Below are positions 10,384 to 20,742 of a DNA stretch of 64,000 nucleotides, in pieces. Every line of letters starts with the position of its first letter. The stretch's first letter is position 1. The stretch lies in contig JAGTTD010000001.1 of NCBI GenBank assembly GCA_018398585.1, positions 17,377,750 to 17,441,749 on the forward strand, read 5' to 3'. The notes under the pieces were generated by a model. That model made no database searches, was not told where the DNA came from, and saw only the letters and a list, made by a program, of their open reading frames with translations. A program made the position numbers and the translations under genes. Source of the DNA: Simmondsia chinensis (lineage: Eukaryota > Streptophyta > Magnoliopsida > Caryophyllales > Simmondsiaceae).

Positions 10384-10915
10384 GAGGACCAACCTATGCC
10401 TGATTTTTTATATGCATCCCCAATTTCCCGAATATGTGCAGGAATATGTTTATGCCGCTCAAGCATATTCAAGAAATAACGACCTGTTCTCCAACACCTA
10501 CAATCCTGGGTGGTGCCATCATCCAAGCTTGTCATGGAAGCAGAAGGCTAATCATAAACAACCCACGAGGCAATCAGCGCTTGGGTTTTCCAGGGAGGGC
10601 ACAGGTATGATACTCGACCTCACTCCAATGTCCCCATGATAACCCTCATCCCCCATCTCTAGGATATACTTTACAATTCGAAGAGCATATGTTCCATTTT
10701 TTGGAGGACGCTACACAATTGCTTCGGTCTCACTCGCAATCTATTGCCAAATTAGATAACCAGATAGGACAGTTGGCATAGGCCTTGAATAAGAGAGAGG
10801 AAGGGAGGTTACCCCCCAACCATTCGCAAAACCCCGCAGGATCAACTAGTTCTAAACCTAGGTTGATCATTCAGGAGCAAGTTAAGGCTGTATCAGTGAA
10901 AAGGAGAATTATAAG
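10384..10915 (+). pseudogene. Athila Gag, C-terminal part (broken)
   Basis: The Gag frame resumes right of the inserted LTR element with FSNTYNPGW...PSLSW at about 10480-10545, a hallmark string of Athila Gag. A stretch reading LLRSHSQSIAKLDNQIGQLA lies at about 10721-10780. The continuity across the insertion shows that the insert entered an existing gag. A stop follows IGQLA and further drift is visible toward 10915. Confidence 0.75.
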
Positions 10916-11039
10916 GTAGTCCAGATTGAGACCGAGAAGCTCATGGCCCCCTCTTCCACTGCTAATGGAGAAGGATCACAAGAAAAAGGTTTTTAAACCT
11001 GTTTTCCCTTTTCCCTCGGTCCTGTAAGGACCGAAGGAA

Positions 11040-11389
11040 AAAGACGACCCAAAGAGGGCTTAGCTCTTGGAATTGTTTAAAACGGCGAAAATCAACCCAC
11101 CATTTATTGACCCCGTTAAACGTATTCCTATGTATGCTAAGTTCCTCAAGGACCCTTGTGTGAAGAAGAAGCGGGTACAAGCGCATATTTCGTAGAAGGT
11201 CTGACTCACCAACCAGGTGAGTAGCATTTTGACGTCGGGCACCCTGCCCAAGTTTTGGGACCCTGGGACTTTTACAGTTCCATGTATCTTAGAAGGGCGT
11301 TACACCAGCATGGACCTTTTAGATCAAGGAGCGAGTGTAAACCTCAGCACCTACTCAATTTTTTTAGGAATTAGGTGTAGGAGAACTTA
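11040..11389 (+). pseudogene. Athila protease, N-terminal part
   Basis: The read includes ELFKTAKINPPFIDPVKRIP near 11065-11125, then FWDPGTFTVPC near 11256-11285 and LLDQGASVNLSTYS near 11309-11350. In the Athila retropepsin the catalytic motif is usually DLGAS. Here it is DQGAS with the aspartate kept. In-frame stops occur near 11194 and 11204. The frame is interrupted by the Mutator-like element and continues at 12226. Confidence 0.75.
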
Positions 11390-11490
11390 AAGTCGGTTCC
11401 CAAAATAATGCTGAAAAATAAAAAAATAAAAAAAATAATGCCAAAAAATAAATAATTACCAATCTCCTGTTGAACCACGTTTAGAAAACG
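11390..11490 (+). repeat. Left terminal inverted repeat of the Mutator-like element
   Basis: This is the mirror image of 12125-12225: aagtcggttccc, then A/T-rich sequence, then ttaccaatct and a gttgaacc(a/g)cgttt string. The pairing runs through the first palindrome unit, so the TIR and the palindrome array merge. Confidence 0.85.
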
Positions 11491-11662
11491 CGGTTCACTC
11501 CAAAAATAACCGAATTAATTTTTTTCAGTTATAAAACACGTCTAAAAGACGCGTTTCATATGAACATAAAACGCGTTCGCGGTTCATTCGAAGATAAACC
11601 GCGTCTTTAAGACGCGGTTCATATGTGACTAAACCGCGTCTTTAAGACGTGGTTCATATCAT
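11474..11662. repeat. Palindrome array, left
   Basis: Five units of about 30-35 bp each contain the arm AACCGCGTCTT (or a variant) and its reverse complement around a one-to-few-base centre. The unit at 11597-11619 is a perfect hairpin with a single central T. The units are joined by cat(at)g/a-rich spacers. As transcribed RNA each would form a stable stem of about 11 bp. Confidence 0.8.
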
Positions 11663-11984
11663 TGTACAAGATAAGTCTTGAAGTCAAGGACGCCCACGCT
11701 CGAAACAAATTCAAAATGAAATGGATGAAATGACTATACACGAAGGGTCACACGTGAATTCGGTAAGAGAAAATGTCATAATATATTGACATGCAAGATG
11801 AAAAAGGAGCACGAGGCTCGGTTAGCAGCTAGTAGCAGTGAAATATATCACGGTAATATTTATTTATGTTTCATTTTTTTCAACATTTATTTATGTTTTA
11901 TTTATATTATTTTTGATATAGTAGTTCGTTATTTATATATATCTATTAGTTTGTTATTTATGTTGTTTAATTCATAAAGCATTA
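11663..11984 (+). other. Central region of the Mutator-like element
   Basis: This is a unique segment between the two arrays. A short plus-strand frame near 11786-11850 reads KMKKEHEARLAASSSEI before entering a T-rich tail, and another frame just upstream reads NEMDEMTIHEGSHVNSVREN. These could be a captured exon fragment, but I do not recognise the source. The region after 11860 is T-rich and repetitive (ttatttatgt). Confidence 0.4.
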
Positions 11985-12145
11985 TAACCGCGTTTACTAA
12001 ACGCATTTTATATGATAGCAAACCGCGTCTTCTAAACGCGGTTCATACCCTATAAAATTTTTTTTGCTTGATGCGGTTATTTTTACATATAACCGGGTTT
12101 TTTGAACGCGATTTAGTATAACCGCGTTTATAAAACGCGGTTCAA
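11985..12145. repeat. Palindrome array, right
   Basis: Four more units of the same AACCGCGT..ACGCGGTT type, at about 11988, 12021, 12067-12115 and 12119. They are less perfect than the left array. Each unit is self-complementary, so orientation has no meaning. Confidence 0.75.
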
Positions 12146-12225
12146 CAGTAGATTGGTAAATATTTATTTTTTAGCATTATTGTTTTTATTTTTTTATTTT
12201 TCAGTATTATTTTGGGAACCGACTT
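12125..12225 (-). repeat. Right terminal inverted repeat of the Mutator-like element
   Basis: Read on the minus strand from 12225 it matches the left terminus with a few substitutions. The element ends ...gggaaccgactt, immediately followed by the second copy of the 9 bp duplication. Confidence 0.85.
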
Positions 12226-12660
12226 GAGAACTTAAGCTAACTAATGTCACACTTAAGTTGGCCGATAAGACCGAGCATGTATCTCGCGGGGTGGTGGGGG
12301 ATGTACTTATTAAGGTTGACAAGTTTTTATTCCTAGTTAATTTAATTGTTTTAAATATAGACCCTAATCCTAGGCAGAAAAGTAACACTCCTATTATTTT
12401 GGGTTGACCGTTCCAGGCAACGGTCAACATGGTGATTCACTGTAGGACGGGGGTGTTTGAGGTTTCTGTTGGAAACTTTAATGAAAAATTGAAGGTCTCA
12501 AACATTTTTTGGCACCCTAAGACTGAGGACGAGCTGGAATGTTATAGGGTTGATGATATTGACCATTTGGTAGAATTGGGTGCACCTGATTCTACCAAAA
12601 GTGCTAATTGGAATAATGTCCCTATTTGTGTCAATAGCTATGCTTCATCACCTACACTTG
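12226..12660 (+). pseudogene. Athila protease, C-terminal part
   Basis: Pieces matching the retropepsin C-terminus are LTNVTLKLADKTEHVSRGVV near 12237-12295, VDKFLFLVNLIVLNIDPNP near 12318-12375, and PIILG followed by PFQATVNMVIHCRTGVFEVSVG to about 12470. One stop lies between PIILG and PFQA. The match continues the sequence interrupted at 11389. Beyond 12500 the frame stays open for about 60 codons but is no longer recognisable. Confidence 0.75.
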
Positions 12661-12679
12661 GTAGGATAGAGATTTGAGA

Positions 12680-13860
12680 CCCTGATGCTAATCATGTTTT
12701 CTTATTTAAATGTTACAGGTCGAAAAACGACGTTGGGCTTGTGGATTGTCCTTGCAAGCTCAACCTGAATTCTTTGGCAAACATTGCCTAGGATTTTGGT
12801 TGACATTGCGCTCTACACTACATCTTGCTGAAAGCATTAAACTTAGCACTCTTGGAAAGAAACCCAACCTACTTTTATGTTTATTGTGTGTTTTAATTTA
12901 TTTTTCAGACTGAACTCTCATTATTTTGCAGATCCTTTTGTTATCCCTTTCATGCTAATTGTGTTTCACTTTTACTAAACACTTGTCTGGTCCATATTTC
13001 TAATGCTACTAACATGTTTGTTTAGTATTCGTTCTTCCATGCCTTCTTTTGTAGCTTGTTATTTCTGCCTTTCCTTTTTGGATTTGCTCACCACGCATAG
13101 CTAATATGCCGTACCTCAGATCGCCTCATTCTTCTGTTTGCTTGTGTTTACTTTAGTTGATTTGCATTGAGGACAATGCATGATTTGGGTTTGGAGTTGG
13201 CATGTATGATGTAAACTCTTGATTATCCTTTTAGCATATTTTTTGCTTAAATTAACTGATTTTTTGCATGGATTAGCATAGAGTTTTTTGTGACTTACTT
13301 TAAAGATCATATTTGAGATGTGCTATGACGGTTAGAGTATTTATGTATTAAGATTATTTCTGGATGTTATTGTTCAATCTATATTTTTGCCTTTTAACTA
13401 GTCGGAGAGATTATTACTTTTCACTCTTAATCTTGAGACAAATTCTGCATTTTAAGTTGTAATAGTGTAATTTTAGGAATTTGTGTCAAGCCCTTTACTT
13501 CTAACAATGTTGAAATCAATAGTTTATCTCTTTATCATGAGCATTTCTAATAAATAAATAAAAAAAGGTACCAATGCATGTTCAATTAGGTAAGTACCCA
13601 TGACTTGTTGGTTCTTGTAGTTTGTGTCTTAAGCAAGTAAGCCCGTAGGGGTGTCTTAACACCAGGCACCTTGAGCCAACTAGATCGGGAGCTGCCGGTC
13701 GAAAACTCTCTACACGAAACGAGGGGAATTCCTTTGACTCGAGCCATTAGGTCCGAGAAGTGCACTTTACTCGCTGCATTGAGCCAACTGGATCGGGAGT
13801 CACTGGCCGAAAACACTCTACATGGATCCTAGTGAGACACGTCTGACCATAAGTTACTAT
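12680..13860 (+). mobile_element. Athila 3' noncoding region; polymerase genes deleted
   Basis: Where RT, RNase H and integrase should lie there are only 200-300 bp without polymerase motifs (12680-12950). At about 13165-13200 the string 'gaggacaatgcatgatttgggtttggag' (positions given as a landmark) resembles the conserved post-pol sequence of Athila elements. 13640-13845 contains the family's gagccaactggatcggga motif in two copies. This looks like a deletion derivative. Confidence 0.6.
13660..13845 (+). repeat. Imperfect direct repeat of about 107 bp in Athila 3' region
   Basis: Two copies of a segment starting ttgagccaact(a/g)gatcggga and continuing through c(g/c)gtcgaaaa-like and ctctaca strings begin near 13671 and 13778. 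Single motifs of this kind are common in the Athila 3' region. Here it is duplicated in tandem. Confidence 0.6.
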
Positions 13861-13863
13861 AAA

Positions 13864-13882
13864 AGAGAGAGAGAGAGAGAGA
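13864..13882. repeat. (GA)n microsatellite
   Basis: About nine GA units follow the Athila 3' region. It is an ordinary simple repeat next to an A/G-rich tract. Confidence 0.8.
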
Positions 13883-14059
13883 AGAGAAGCCTTGAAATTT
13901 TTTGTAATGATAACTGATTCCTTTAATTATCTTCTCTATTTGTCTTAAAGTTTGGAAGTTTTGGAATAAGAAAAAGGAAGAGAGGTTCTGAGCTCATTCA
14001 TTAGTAAAAGGACTTGAATCATGAGAACTTGAGTCGAAACCATTATAATAATAACACAA

Positions 14060-14655
14060 TACCTAAAGCGAACTTTACGAACGAAATCAGGTTTCAACAA
14101 TTTTCGTTTCTCCTTTCTACCGTCAGAAGTCGCCTATGTTGTCAGAGTTCTCGATACATAAAATTCTTAAGAGTCAACGCAGAATCTGACGAATTCCCAC
14201 CACTTCTAAGATTATCAGCACAATTTCATCACAATTAAGTAAGAAAAGCAGATTTGATTCGAGTTTGAATTGCAGCTCAGAAACGGGTACCTCAACTTCA
14301 ATTTCTGAGTTGTAGAATCTGATTAAACCTCCCTTCAGATGATTTTCTGCTACTCTGATGAGGATCAAGTATAATGTGGATCATATAACTCAATTTTTTC
14401 TTCTCCTGAGCAGATTCAGGTGAAAGATCGATCAAGGATAGTTAGCCCAGCACTAAACTTCAGCAACCGAATATTGCTTCTGCACTCAACTTCTGTAGCC
14501 ATTTGCTTGATCGATTCTTTTGAAATTCAATCTGAATCAGCTTGATGTTGAATATACTCAACAGTACTGATAAATTAAATTTCCTTCATTGTAAAATGAT
14601 CGCTTTAAATCCCATCCGGAATCAACTTCCCAGGCCTTGCTGAAACCAGTGCAGT
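14060..14655 (-). repeat. Inverted copy of element G leader
   Basis: Read on the minus strand this segment matches 59697-60290 nearly base for base. For example, the 64-codon frame MILI.VAENHLKGG at 14368-14174 has its counterpart at 59982-60176. The match stops abruptly at both ends. It is a truncated leader of a G-family LTR element lying opposite to the one at 59-60 kb. The short frame is not likely to be a gene. Confidence 0.8.
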
Positions 14656-14659
14656 ATTT

Positions 14660-15014
14660 TTGAGGTGATTGCATAGAAGGCTTCTCGATTTCGATACTTT
14701 TCTTGTGTTCTGGTTTTCAATATTTGGAACAATTCCAGATATCTCTCTTTCCCTCCTCTTTTAAGTTTTTTACTTTTCAATTTATTTACCGTATTCTTAC
14801 TATGCTAGTTGTATTATTATTATGAATGTATTAGAATAGAGGCCTGCAAATTTTAATTTAAAATTCAAATTTGTAAATTTAAGATTAGGAATTTTAAATC
14901 AACCTTTGGTTTAATATTGGAAATTTTAAACCCTTCCGCTGTGTTAGTTTAATAAACTTAGGAAAAAATTTTAAATTCGTCCCACGTCCCAGCAACACTC
15001 AACTTCCTATTCCC
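14660..15014 (+). repeat. Copia LTR 3'-end fragment
   Basis: It is similar to 5395-5777: the ggtcattgc/ggtgattgc start, the tctcgatttt string, 'tgaatgtattagaataga', and the closing ttttaaatcaacc and aattcgtccca strings. It ends at ..cctattccc, a string also found in the copia leader, where LINE1 inserted with its T tract. The PBS is largely lost. Confidence 0.7.
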
Positions 15015-15190
15015 TTTTTTTTTTTGGTAAGTCAGCGAAATATAGAGATGAAAAGAAAATTAGGACAAGCTACAAGGGGTATACCCCAGGATACGGCCGA
15101 AGCCTACAAATATGAAACAACGTCAAAAGAGGTTCAGACAAAGTCCATACAAAAAGCATCCAAAGTACAACTAAGGGAACAAAGAAGAAA

Positions 15191-18100
15191 CTAAGTCTCA
15201 AAACCCCAGTGCTGAAGCCAGGAGGTGTGACGATGAACTCCTCTAAACGAAGAAGCAGCAAGTAAGCGACTCCTGACCAAACCCGTAATCTCCTCTCCTA
15301 CGGCCACAACTGATCTGGATTGAGAACGCTGAACCCGAAGGTTGCGCTCGTACCAGATAGTATACACAGGCACGGAGAGGCAGAGTCGAGCAATGATACT
15401 GCCAATCTCTCGCCCCCTGAGATGCTGAGCATCCCAAGTGACAAGAGCGTCCCAAGGAAGGGTAGTCCAAGTGATAGATGTACTCGGAGTGACGGAGCTC
15501 TAGACCGAGGCGGAAAAGGTACAGGCAAAGAAAAGGTGCTCATGAGTCTCGTTAGCAGAACCGCAGAGAACACAAACACTCTGAACCTCTAGTGCTCCGA
15601 AACACCGAAGGCAGTCCCGGGTCCAAAGTCAAAGCCGAGAAGCAAGCCAGAGAATGAAAGAGTGCCTCGGTATATGCATCTGAAATCGCAGAAGGTGATG
15701 AATGGTATCCTTCTCTCTCCTACTCCTCAACATCTCCCAAGTGGACTTGGGGGTGAAGTTCCAAGAGGGGTCACCCAACCACCGGATGGAGTCCGCTACA
15801 CCAGTCCGGGGGCGAAAATCAATCGTATCCCAGATGGGTCGGAGCTCCAAAAAACCCTGTGGAAATCTCCACTGGCCACCCTCAATAATGTATGAGACCC
15901 GGGAATCCCAATGAAGTCCAGAGGAGGCCAGCAGTCGAGCAGGGAAGTGCTTCGAAAGGCGACCGCATGGCAACCAGTAATTTTTCCAAAGGGCAGTGTC
16001 AAGGCCATCACCAATGACATGGTAGATAGCACCAGAGCAGAGGCGGCGGACCGATAGAATCTGACGCCAGCACCAAGAAGCAGAACTCGTCGCCCGAATG
16101 GTCCAGAAGCTCCTCCCTCGAAGACGGTTCAGATCAACCCAACGCGGCCGTAATGAGGAAGGGTCAGAGAGGATGAACTAGATATGCTTAATAATCGAAG
16201 CCTAGTTCCACTCAGCAAGGCGGCAGAGCCTAAGACCACCCTCCCGCCGAGGGTAACACAGATGCCTCCAAGCGACCTTCGCCCCTCCCGGGTCCAACGA
16301 AGATCCTCTCCAAAGGAATGCCGCAAGAGTCGACTCGAACTTCCTGATCATCGTCTTCGGGAGCATGAAGACCGATGACCAGTAGACCTGAGTGGTGAAA
16401 AGAACAGATCGGATAAGCAGTAGACGACCAGCGTACGATAGAGAACGGGAGGTCCAGAGCCGTATACGAGAGAGAATGTGATCCATCAGTGGCTTGCAGT
16501 CAACGTACCGCAACCGAGAAATGATAAGTGGTACCCGCAGGTAACGAACTGGGCATTGCCCAAGGCTGAAGCCCAGAACGCCCAAAATGTCCCACTGAGT
16601 CGAACAGTCCACCCCTGCCAGGAAAACTGAGCTCTTCGCTGCATTCGAGGACGGCCCCGAGAGTACAACAAAGCGGTCTAAAATGTCACGAACAATAGAT
16701 ACACTACTCATATCACCCCGACAGAAGATCATCAGGTCATCGGCAAAACACAGGTGTGTCAACCCTGTACGACGGCAGCACGGATGATAGCGAAAACACG
16801 GGTCATCGATAGCACGACGAAGCAGCCCTCGGAGACCCTCCATGGCGATAACAAACAAATAAGGAGAGAGAGGGTCACCCCGACGTACACCTCGACTAGA
16901 GTGGAAGAACCCCTAAAGTTCGCCATTGATGGCGATGGCAAAGCGGGCTGTAGAGAGGCACTAGTGGATCCAACCAATCATGACCTCGGGAATCCCCATA
17001 CTCCTCATACCAGCTAGAATGAAATCCCATCGAACAATGTCAAAAGCCTTAAGGATATCGACCTTCAATGCACAACGAGGCTAGACCTGAAGTTGATAAC
17101 TGCGCATCAACTCCTGTGTCAAAAGGATGCTGTCCAGATCTGACGACCCGCAACAAACACTGTTTGAGCATCTCCAATCAACCCGAGAAGGACACCCTTT
17201 AACCTGTTTGCAATGATCTTAGTAATACACTTATAGATCACATTACAACAGGAGATAGGGCGGAAGTAACTGAAGGTGGAGGGAGTCTCCACCTTAGGCA
17301 CGAGACATATCCTGGTGGTGTTCAGGGCACCCAGCATGCGCCCTGAGATGAAGAAACACAGCACAGCCCTAATCACTGCTCCTCCGACCACCTCCCAAGC
17401 CCTCTTAAAAAAGGGGGAAGTGTAACCATCATGCCCCGGGGCCCTGTCATCACCTATGGAAAAGAGAGCATCACGAACCTCAGCTGCAGAGATCGCGGAG
17501 ATAAGCGGGCAAGCCTGATCCTCAGAAATGCGAGCCTCAAAATGTCAGAAACATCCTCAGTCAGCGGACCACCCGGCTCAGTCAACAAATCCGGGAAGAA
17601 AGCAATCCCGGCGCGAGAGATCAACTGCGGATCATATGTCCTCACACAATCAGAACCAACAATCGACGAGATCCAGTTCCGGCCCTACCGATGGAGAACA
17701 GGCCGATGAAAGAACCGAGTGCTCTGATCGCTGAGCGAAAGCCACTAAATACGTAACTTCTGACGGTAGAACGCTCCTCATCCCGACACAAAGCAGAATA
17801 CTGACGAAAAAGACGACGCTCCTCAAGACGAAGAGAAAGACTCTCAGGGTCCTCATCTAAGGCCCTCTGGCTCATGGCCCAAGCATCACGGGCCACCTCG
17901 ACTCTCGCCGAAATGTGACTATAATGGTGGGCGTTGAGGGCCTTCAACTCACTCTTTAGCGGCTTCAGCTTCTGAGAGAGCTGATACATTGGTGTACCCT
18001 CTAACAGTGAGAAGGAAGTCCTCATGATCAGCCCAAAAATTAAAGAACTTGAAAGGAAGTCGCCCGGCACGACGTTCCCCAAGTCCTCGCACAACAATGG

Positions 18101-18791
18101 CGCTATGATCCGAAACAAAATGTCGAGCAAGGATCTCGGCAGATGTGATGGGGAAATGTCGGAGCCAACCCTCAATAGCAAGGCACCAGTCAAGCCGCTT
18201 AAGAATCAAGCGGTCATCCTCGGCCCCATTGGATCACGTAAAATGAAGACCCGAAGAGGAGATGGGCGTGAGCTCAGCCTCAGTAACACACTCATGGAAG
18301 TCATCCATGTGACCCGGCCAACCCTCCTGGCCGCCGCATTGATCAAAGAGACTAAGGATGGCATTGAAATCCCCAAGTAGGATCCAAGGCTCACCCAAGA
18401 GACTCAAGCTAGTTCCCTAAATATAGTCCCATAAAGCTCGATGAGGACCCAGCTCGTTCAAGCCGGAGACAGAAGAAGCGAGAAAGCTCACTGCCCCAGA
18501 AAGATCAGAGATATGACAAGGAAGGAACTGGTTCCCTCCCCGAATGATCTCGACTCTAAAGATGCCCGAATCCCATCCAACAATAATGCGACACCGAGTA
18601 GGGCATATGCCACCAAAGAGAAAGCTCCACCCATCGGCACAACGAGCAATCACCGCCTCAACATCAGAAGGTTTGGTTTTGGTCTCGACCAAACCAACGA
18701 CGGATAAACGACTGGAATAAATCCAATCACGTACAGCACGGGAAGATTGGGGATTATTAAGCCCCCTAACATTCCAACAACTTACCACCAT
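15191..18791 (-). pseudogene. LINE1 ORF2 (endonuclease, reverse transcriptase)
   Basis: The start MVVSCWNVRGLNNP at 18791 lies 10 bp after the ORF1 stop. The AP-like endonuclease shows the N (CWNVRGLN) and E (VETK) motifs. RT pieces read NTTRICLVPKVETPSTF and FRPISCCNVIYKCITKIIANR near 17240-17315, and LTHLCFADDLMIF near 16727-16765 (catalytic ADD). The C-terminal zf-RVT-like region (KSTWEMLRSRR...IPRHSFILWLASR) is near 15630-15760. The frame is split by many stops and shifts over about 1200 codons, so no active enzyme is expected. It would nick target DNA and prime reverse transcription at the nick. Confidence 0.85.
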
Positions 18792-18801
18792 GACGAAACA
18801 G

Positions 18802-20742
18802 TCAAGAGGGGGCACGGCCTGCACGCTTGGCAGCGTGAGTGAGCGGCCTCCTCGGGCCCTCTACTACAACCTCAACACATGGGGAAGTGGAAGTGCCGGA
18901 CAGACTCTCAAACCGGTTCGACGTGCCTGGACTCGGCACACTAGCCGACTGATTCAAGGAACGAACAGGAGGGGTAGCAACTCCAAGGATGCCATCCTGA
19001 GCCATCTCCACCTCAATAGGAACATCCACTATCTCTGAGTCTCCCCGCAGAGGAGTGGAAACATGTAAAAAATTAGCGAAGGTCCGAGGCGAAAGGGAAA
19101 CTAATCCAGAATCAGAAAGAACTGTACGAGCGCTAACTCCCTCCTCCCTAATATCCGAGCCAACTGCCCCCCTCATCTCAACGGCACCCCCCATGCACAG
19201 TATAGAAGCCTCAAACCGGCCCTCGACCATCCTCCGATCGGCATCTACCCCGAAAGACCCAAAAATCAGCCCACGACTAACATCCCTAGAAGAAAGCCCC
19301 TCAAAAACGGGCCCATTTCCTCTAAAGGTAGTGGGGGTGGACACACTAGAAGGAAGCCCCTCCAAAACGGGCCCATTCCTACTAGTGTGAGTAACGGGTG
19401 AAACTCTAGGAGAAAGCCCCTCCGAAACAGGCCCATTTCCCCTAGGTGTAACAAGGGATAGGACACTAGAAGGAAACCCCACCAAATCGGGCTCATTCCA
19501 CCTAATGCAACTAGTAGGTGGATCGCGAGAGGAAAGCCCCTCCAAAACGGGCCCATTTCCTCTAGAAAAAGAAAGTCTTGAAGGGCAAGAGCCATTGGAC
19601 GCAGTAGGACGCAGCCCAGCCGTGGGCCCATGGAGAGAGAGGCGTGGCCCAAGAACAGTCGGCCCACCAACAGCCCGCCCCACCAACCGCACGCTACCCC
19701 CATCCCCAACCAGCCCAATCTCATCGCCTTGCCCACGAATTATTTCCTCCTTAAGCCCAATGTTTAGCCCAATTGGTGGCCCATGCTCATCATTCACTCC
19801 CAACCGAACACATGAAGGCCCAAGACCAATTGTTGGCCCATGCTCATCCACAACAATGCTATCCCTTGGCCTCAAAGAGGAAAGCCCCATCAGATTGGGC
19901 CCATTTCCTCTTGGGCTATTGGAAAGTGGCCCATTATGCACCTCAGCACCACTCGCCTTCTTCCCCTTACGCCGCCTCAGCCGCCGTCGGGCTTGACCGC
20001 CGACCATCACCTCCGGTTGCTCCGGGAGGATAGTAACGGTGTTCGGGGTGCAACAAGAGTGACCAAAAACCCCACATTTAAGACAAACTTTCGGCATACC
20101 CTCCAATTTGAAAGTCACCTATATGATTCGGCCATTATAATCAAACGAGAGTCGCTTCGGGGGGTCAGTCCAAGCATCGAGCTGTACACATACATGAGCA
20201 TAGCTAACCATAGTACCCTCCAAGGTTGGTTGGTCCATGTAAAGGGGGTGGCCAGCACCACTAGCTATCGAACTCAAAGAATTCTCCGACCATAAGGAGG
20301 CAAGGAGGCCATGTAATTGGACCCAAATTGCTATCTGAGGGAGGTCATGCGAGGGAGCGAAGTTAGGTTGCCAACGCTCAAGAGAGAGATAGTGCCCATT
20401 TAGGGTCCAAGGCCCACCCCTAAGAATCAAATCCGACTCAGTTATCGACTTAAACCGAAAATAGTAGACTTCCTTATCCGCAATTACGCATTTAAGCTCT
20501 TTCAACCCCCAGAGCATTCGAGCTAAAGCAACACACCGAGAGTATGCAACACGACCCCAAATAATACGACCAACAAGACATCGGCCCCAATTTTAAAGAC
20601 CCGGTGCTACATTGGCGTCAGTGATGGCAATAACCACTTCCCCATTCACGAGCCTAGGAGGAACAAACCGAAGTGTACCACCCGAGGGTGACAAGCCAGA
20701 CACCGAGACCCATGGCCGGGGTGGGGCACCTGGTTCAGCCAT
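18802..20742 (-). pseudogene. LINE1 ORF1 (nucleic-acid binding)
   Basis: It starts MAEPGAPPRPWVSVSG at 20742. A DUF4283-like N-terminal domain reads LKCVIADKEVYYFRFKSI... and FAPSHDLPQIAIWVQLHGL near 20300-20500. A CCHC-type knuckle CLKCGVFGHSC lies near 20060-20090. The C-terminal half is low-complexity with 20-residue repeats. One stop falls just before the knuckle (20119) and others near 20600. This arrangement is typical of plant L1 ORF1 proteins, which coat the element RNA. Confidence 0.8.
19280..19570 (-). repeat. 60 bp tandem repeat within LINE1 ORF1
   Basis: Five copies of 'gaaagcccctccaaaacggg' and relatives start near 19291, 19352, 19412, 19472 and 19532, with a sixth, separate copy near 19882. 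On the coding strand each gives NGPVxEGLxSxV. The 60 bp period keeps the frame. LINE2 carries a shorter version. Confidence 0.85.

Larger units (their letters stand above)
11390..12225. mobile_element. Non-autonomous Mutator-like element with palindrome arrays
   Basis: The 836 bp insert is flanked by a perfect 9 bp duplication, gagaactta (11381-11389 and 12226-12234), and splits the Athila protease cleanly. Its ends are inverted repeats of about 100 bp starting aagtcggttcccaaaataat, with only six or so mismatches. Long TIRs plus a 9 bp TSD are the hallmarks of the Mutator superfamily. No transposase is encoded. Inside each TIR lie arrays of short palindromes. The central 300 bp is different in composition and has no clear origin. 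Confidence 0.85.
5946..14055 (+). mobile_element. Athila-type Ty3/gypsy element, decayed and invaded
   Basis: The element has an LTR scrap, a PBS of the type TGGCGCCGTTGCC, an Athila-like Gag, a retropepsin and the family's 3' noncoding region with 'gaggacaatg...gggtttggag'. RT, RNase H and integrase are missing altogether between about 12680 and 12950. Two insertions split it: a minus-strand LTR element within gag (7131-10383) and a Mutator-like element within protease (11390-12225). Only about 110 bp of the 5' LTR end remains. A 3' LTR cannot be delimited. Confidence 0.8.

Noticed and set aside
10384..10388. 5 bp TSD for the small LTR element
   Set aside because: The bases right of the right LTR (gagga) do not match those left of the left LTR, whose edge is altered, so none is claimed.
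11474..12145. CRISPR-like regularly spaced repeats
   Set aside because: The units are palindromes within terminal inverted repeats of a transposon, with no conserved spacer length and a plant context.
13864..13882. GA repeat as a regulatory element
   Set aside because: A plain microsatellite next to transposon sequence. No gene is nearby.
15001..15014. TSD for LINE1
   Set aside because: No repeat of the left flank (cctattccc) could be found near the displaced 5' end around 32370-32480.
19266..19736. Long overlapping frame of 156 codons opposite or alongside LINE1 ORF1
   Set aside because: It is an alternate frame of the 60 bp tandem repeat. The repeat keeps several frames open by chance.
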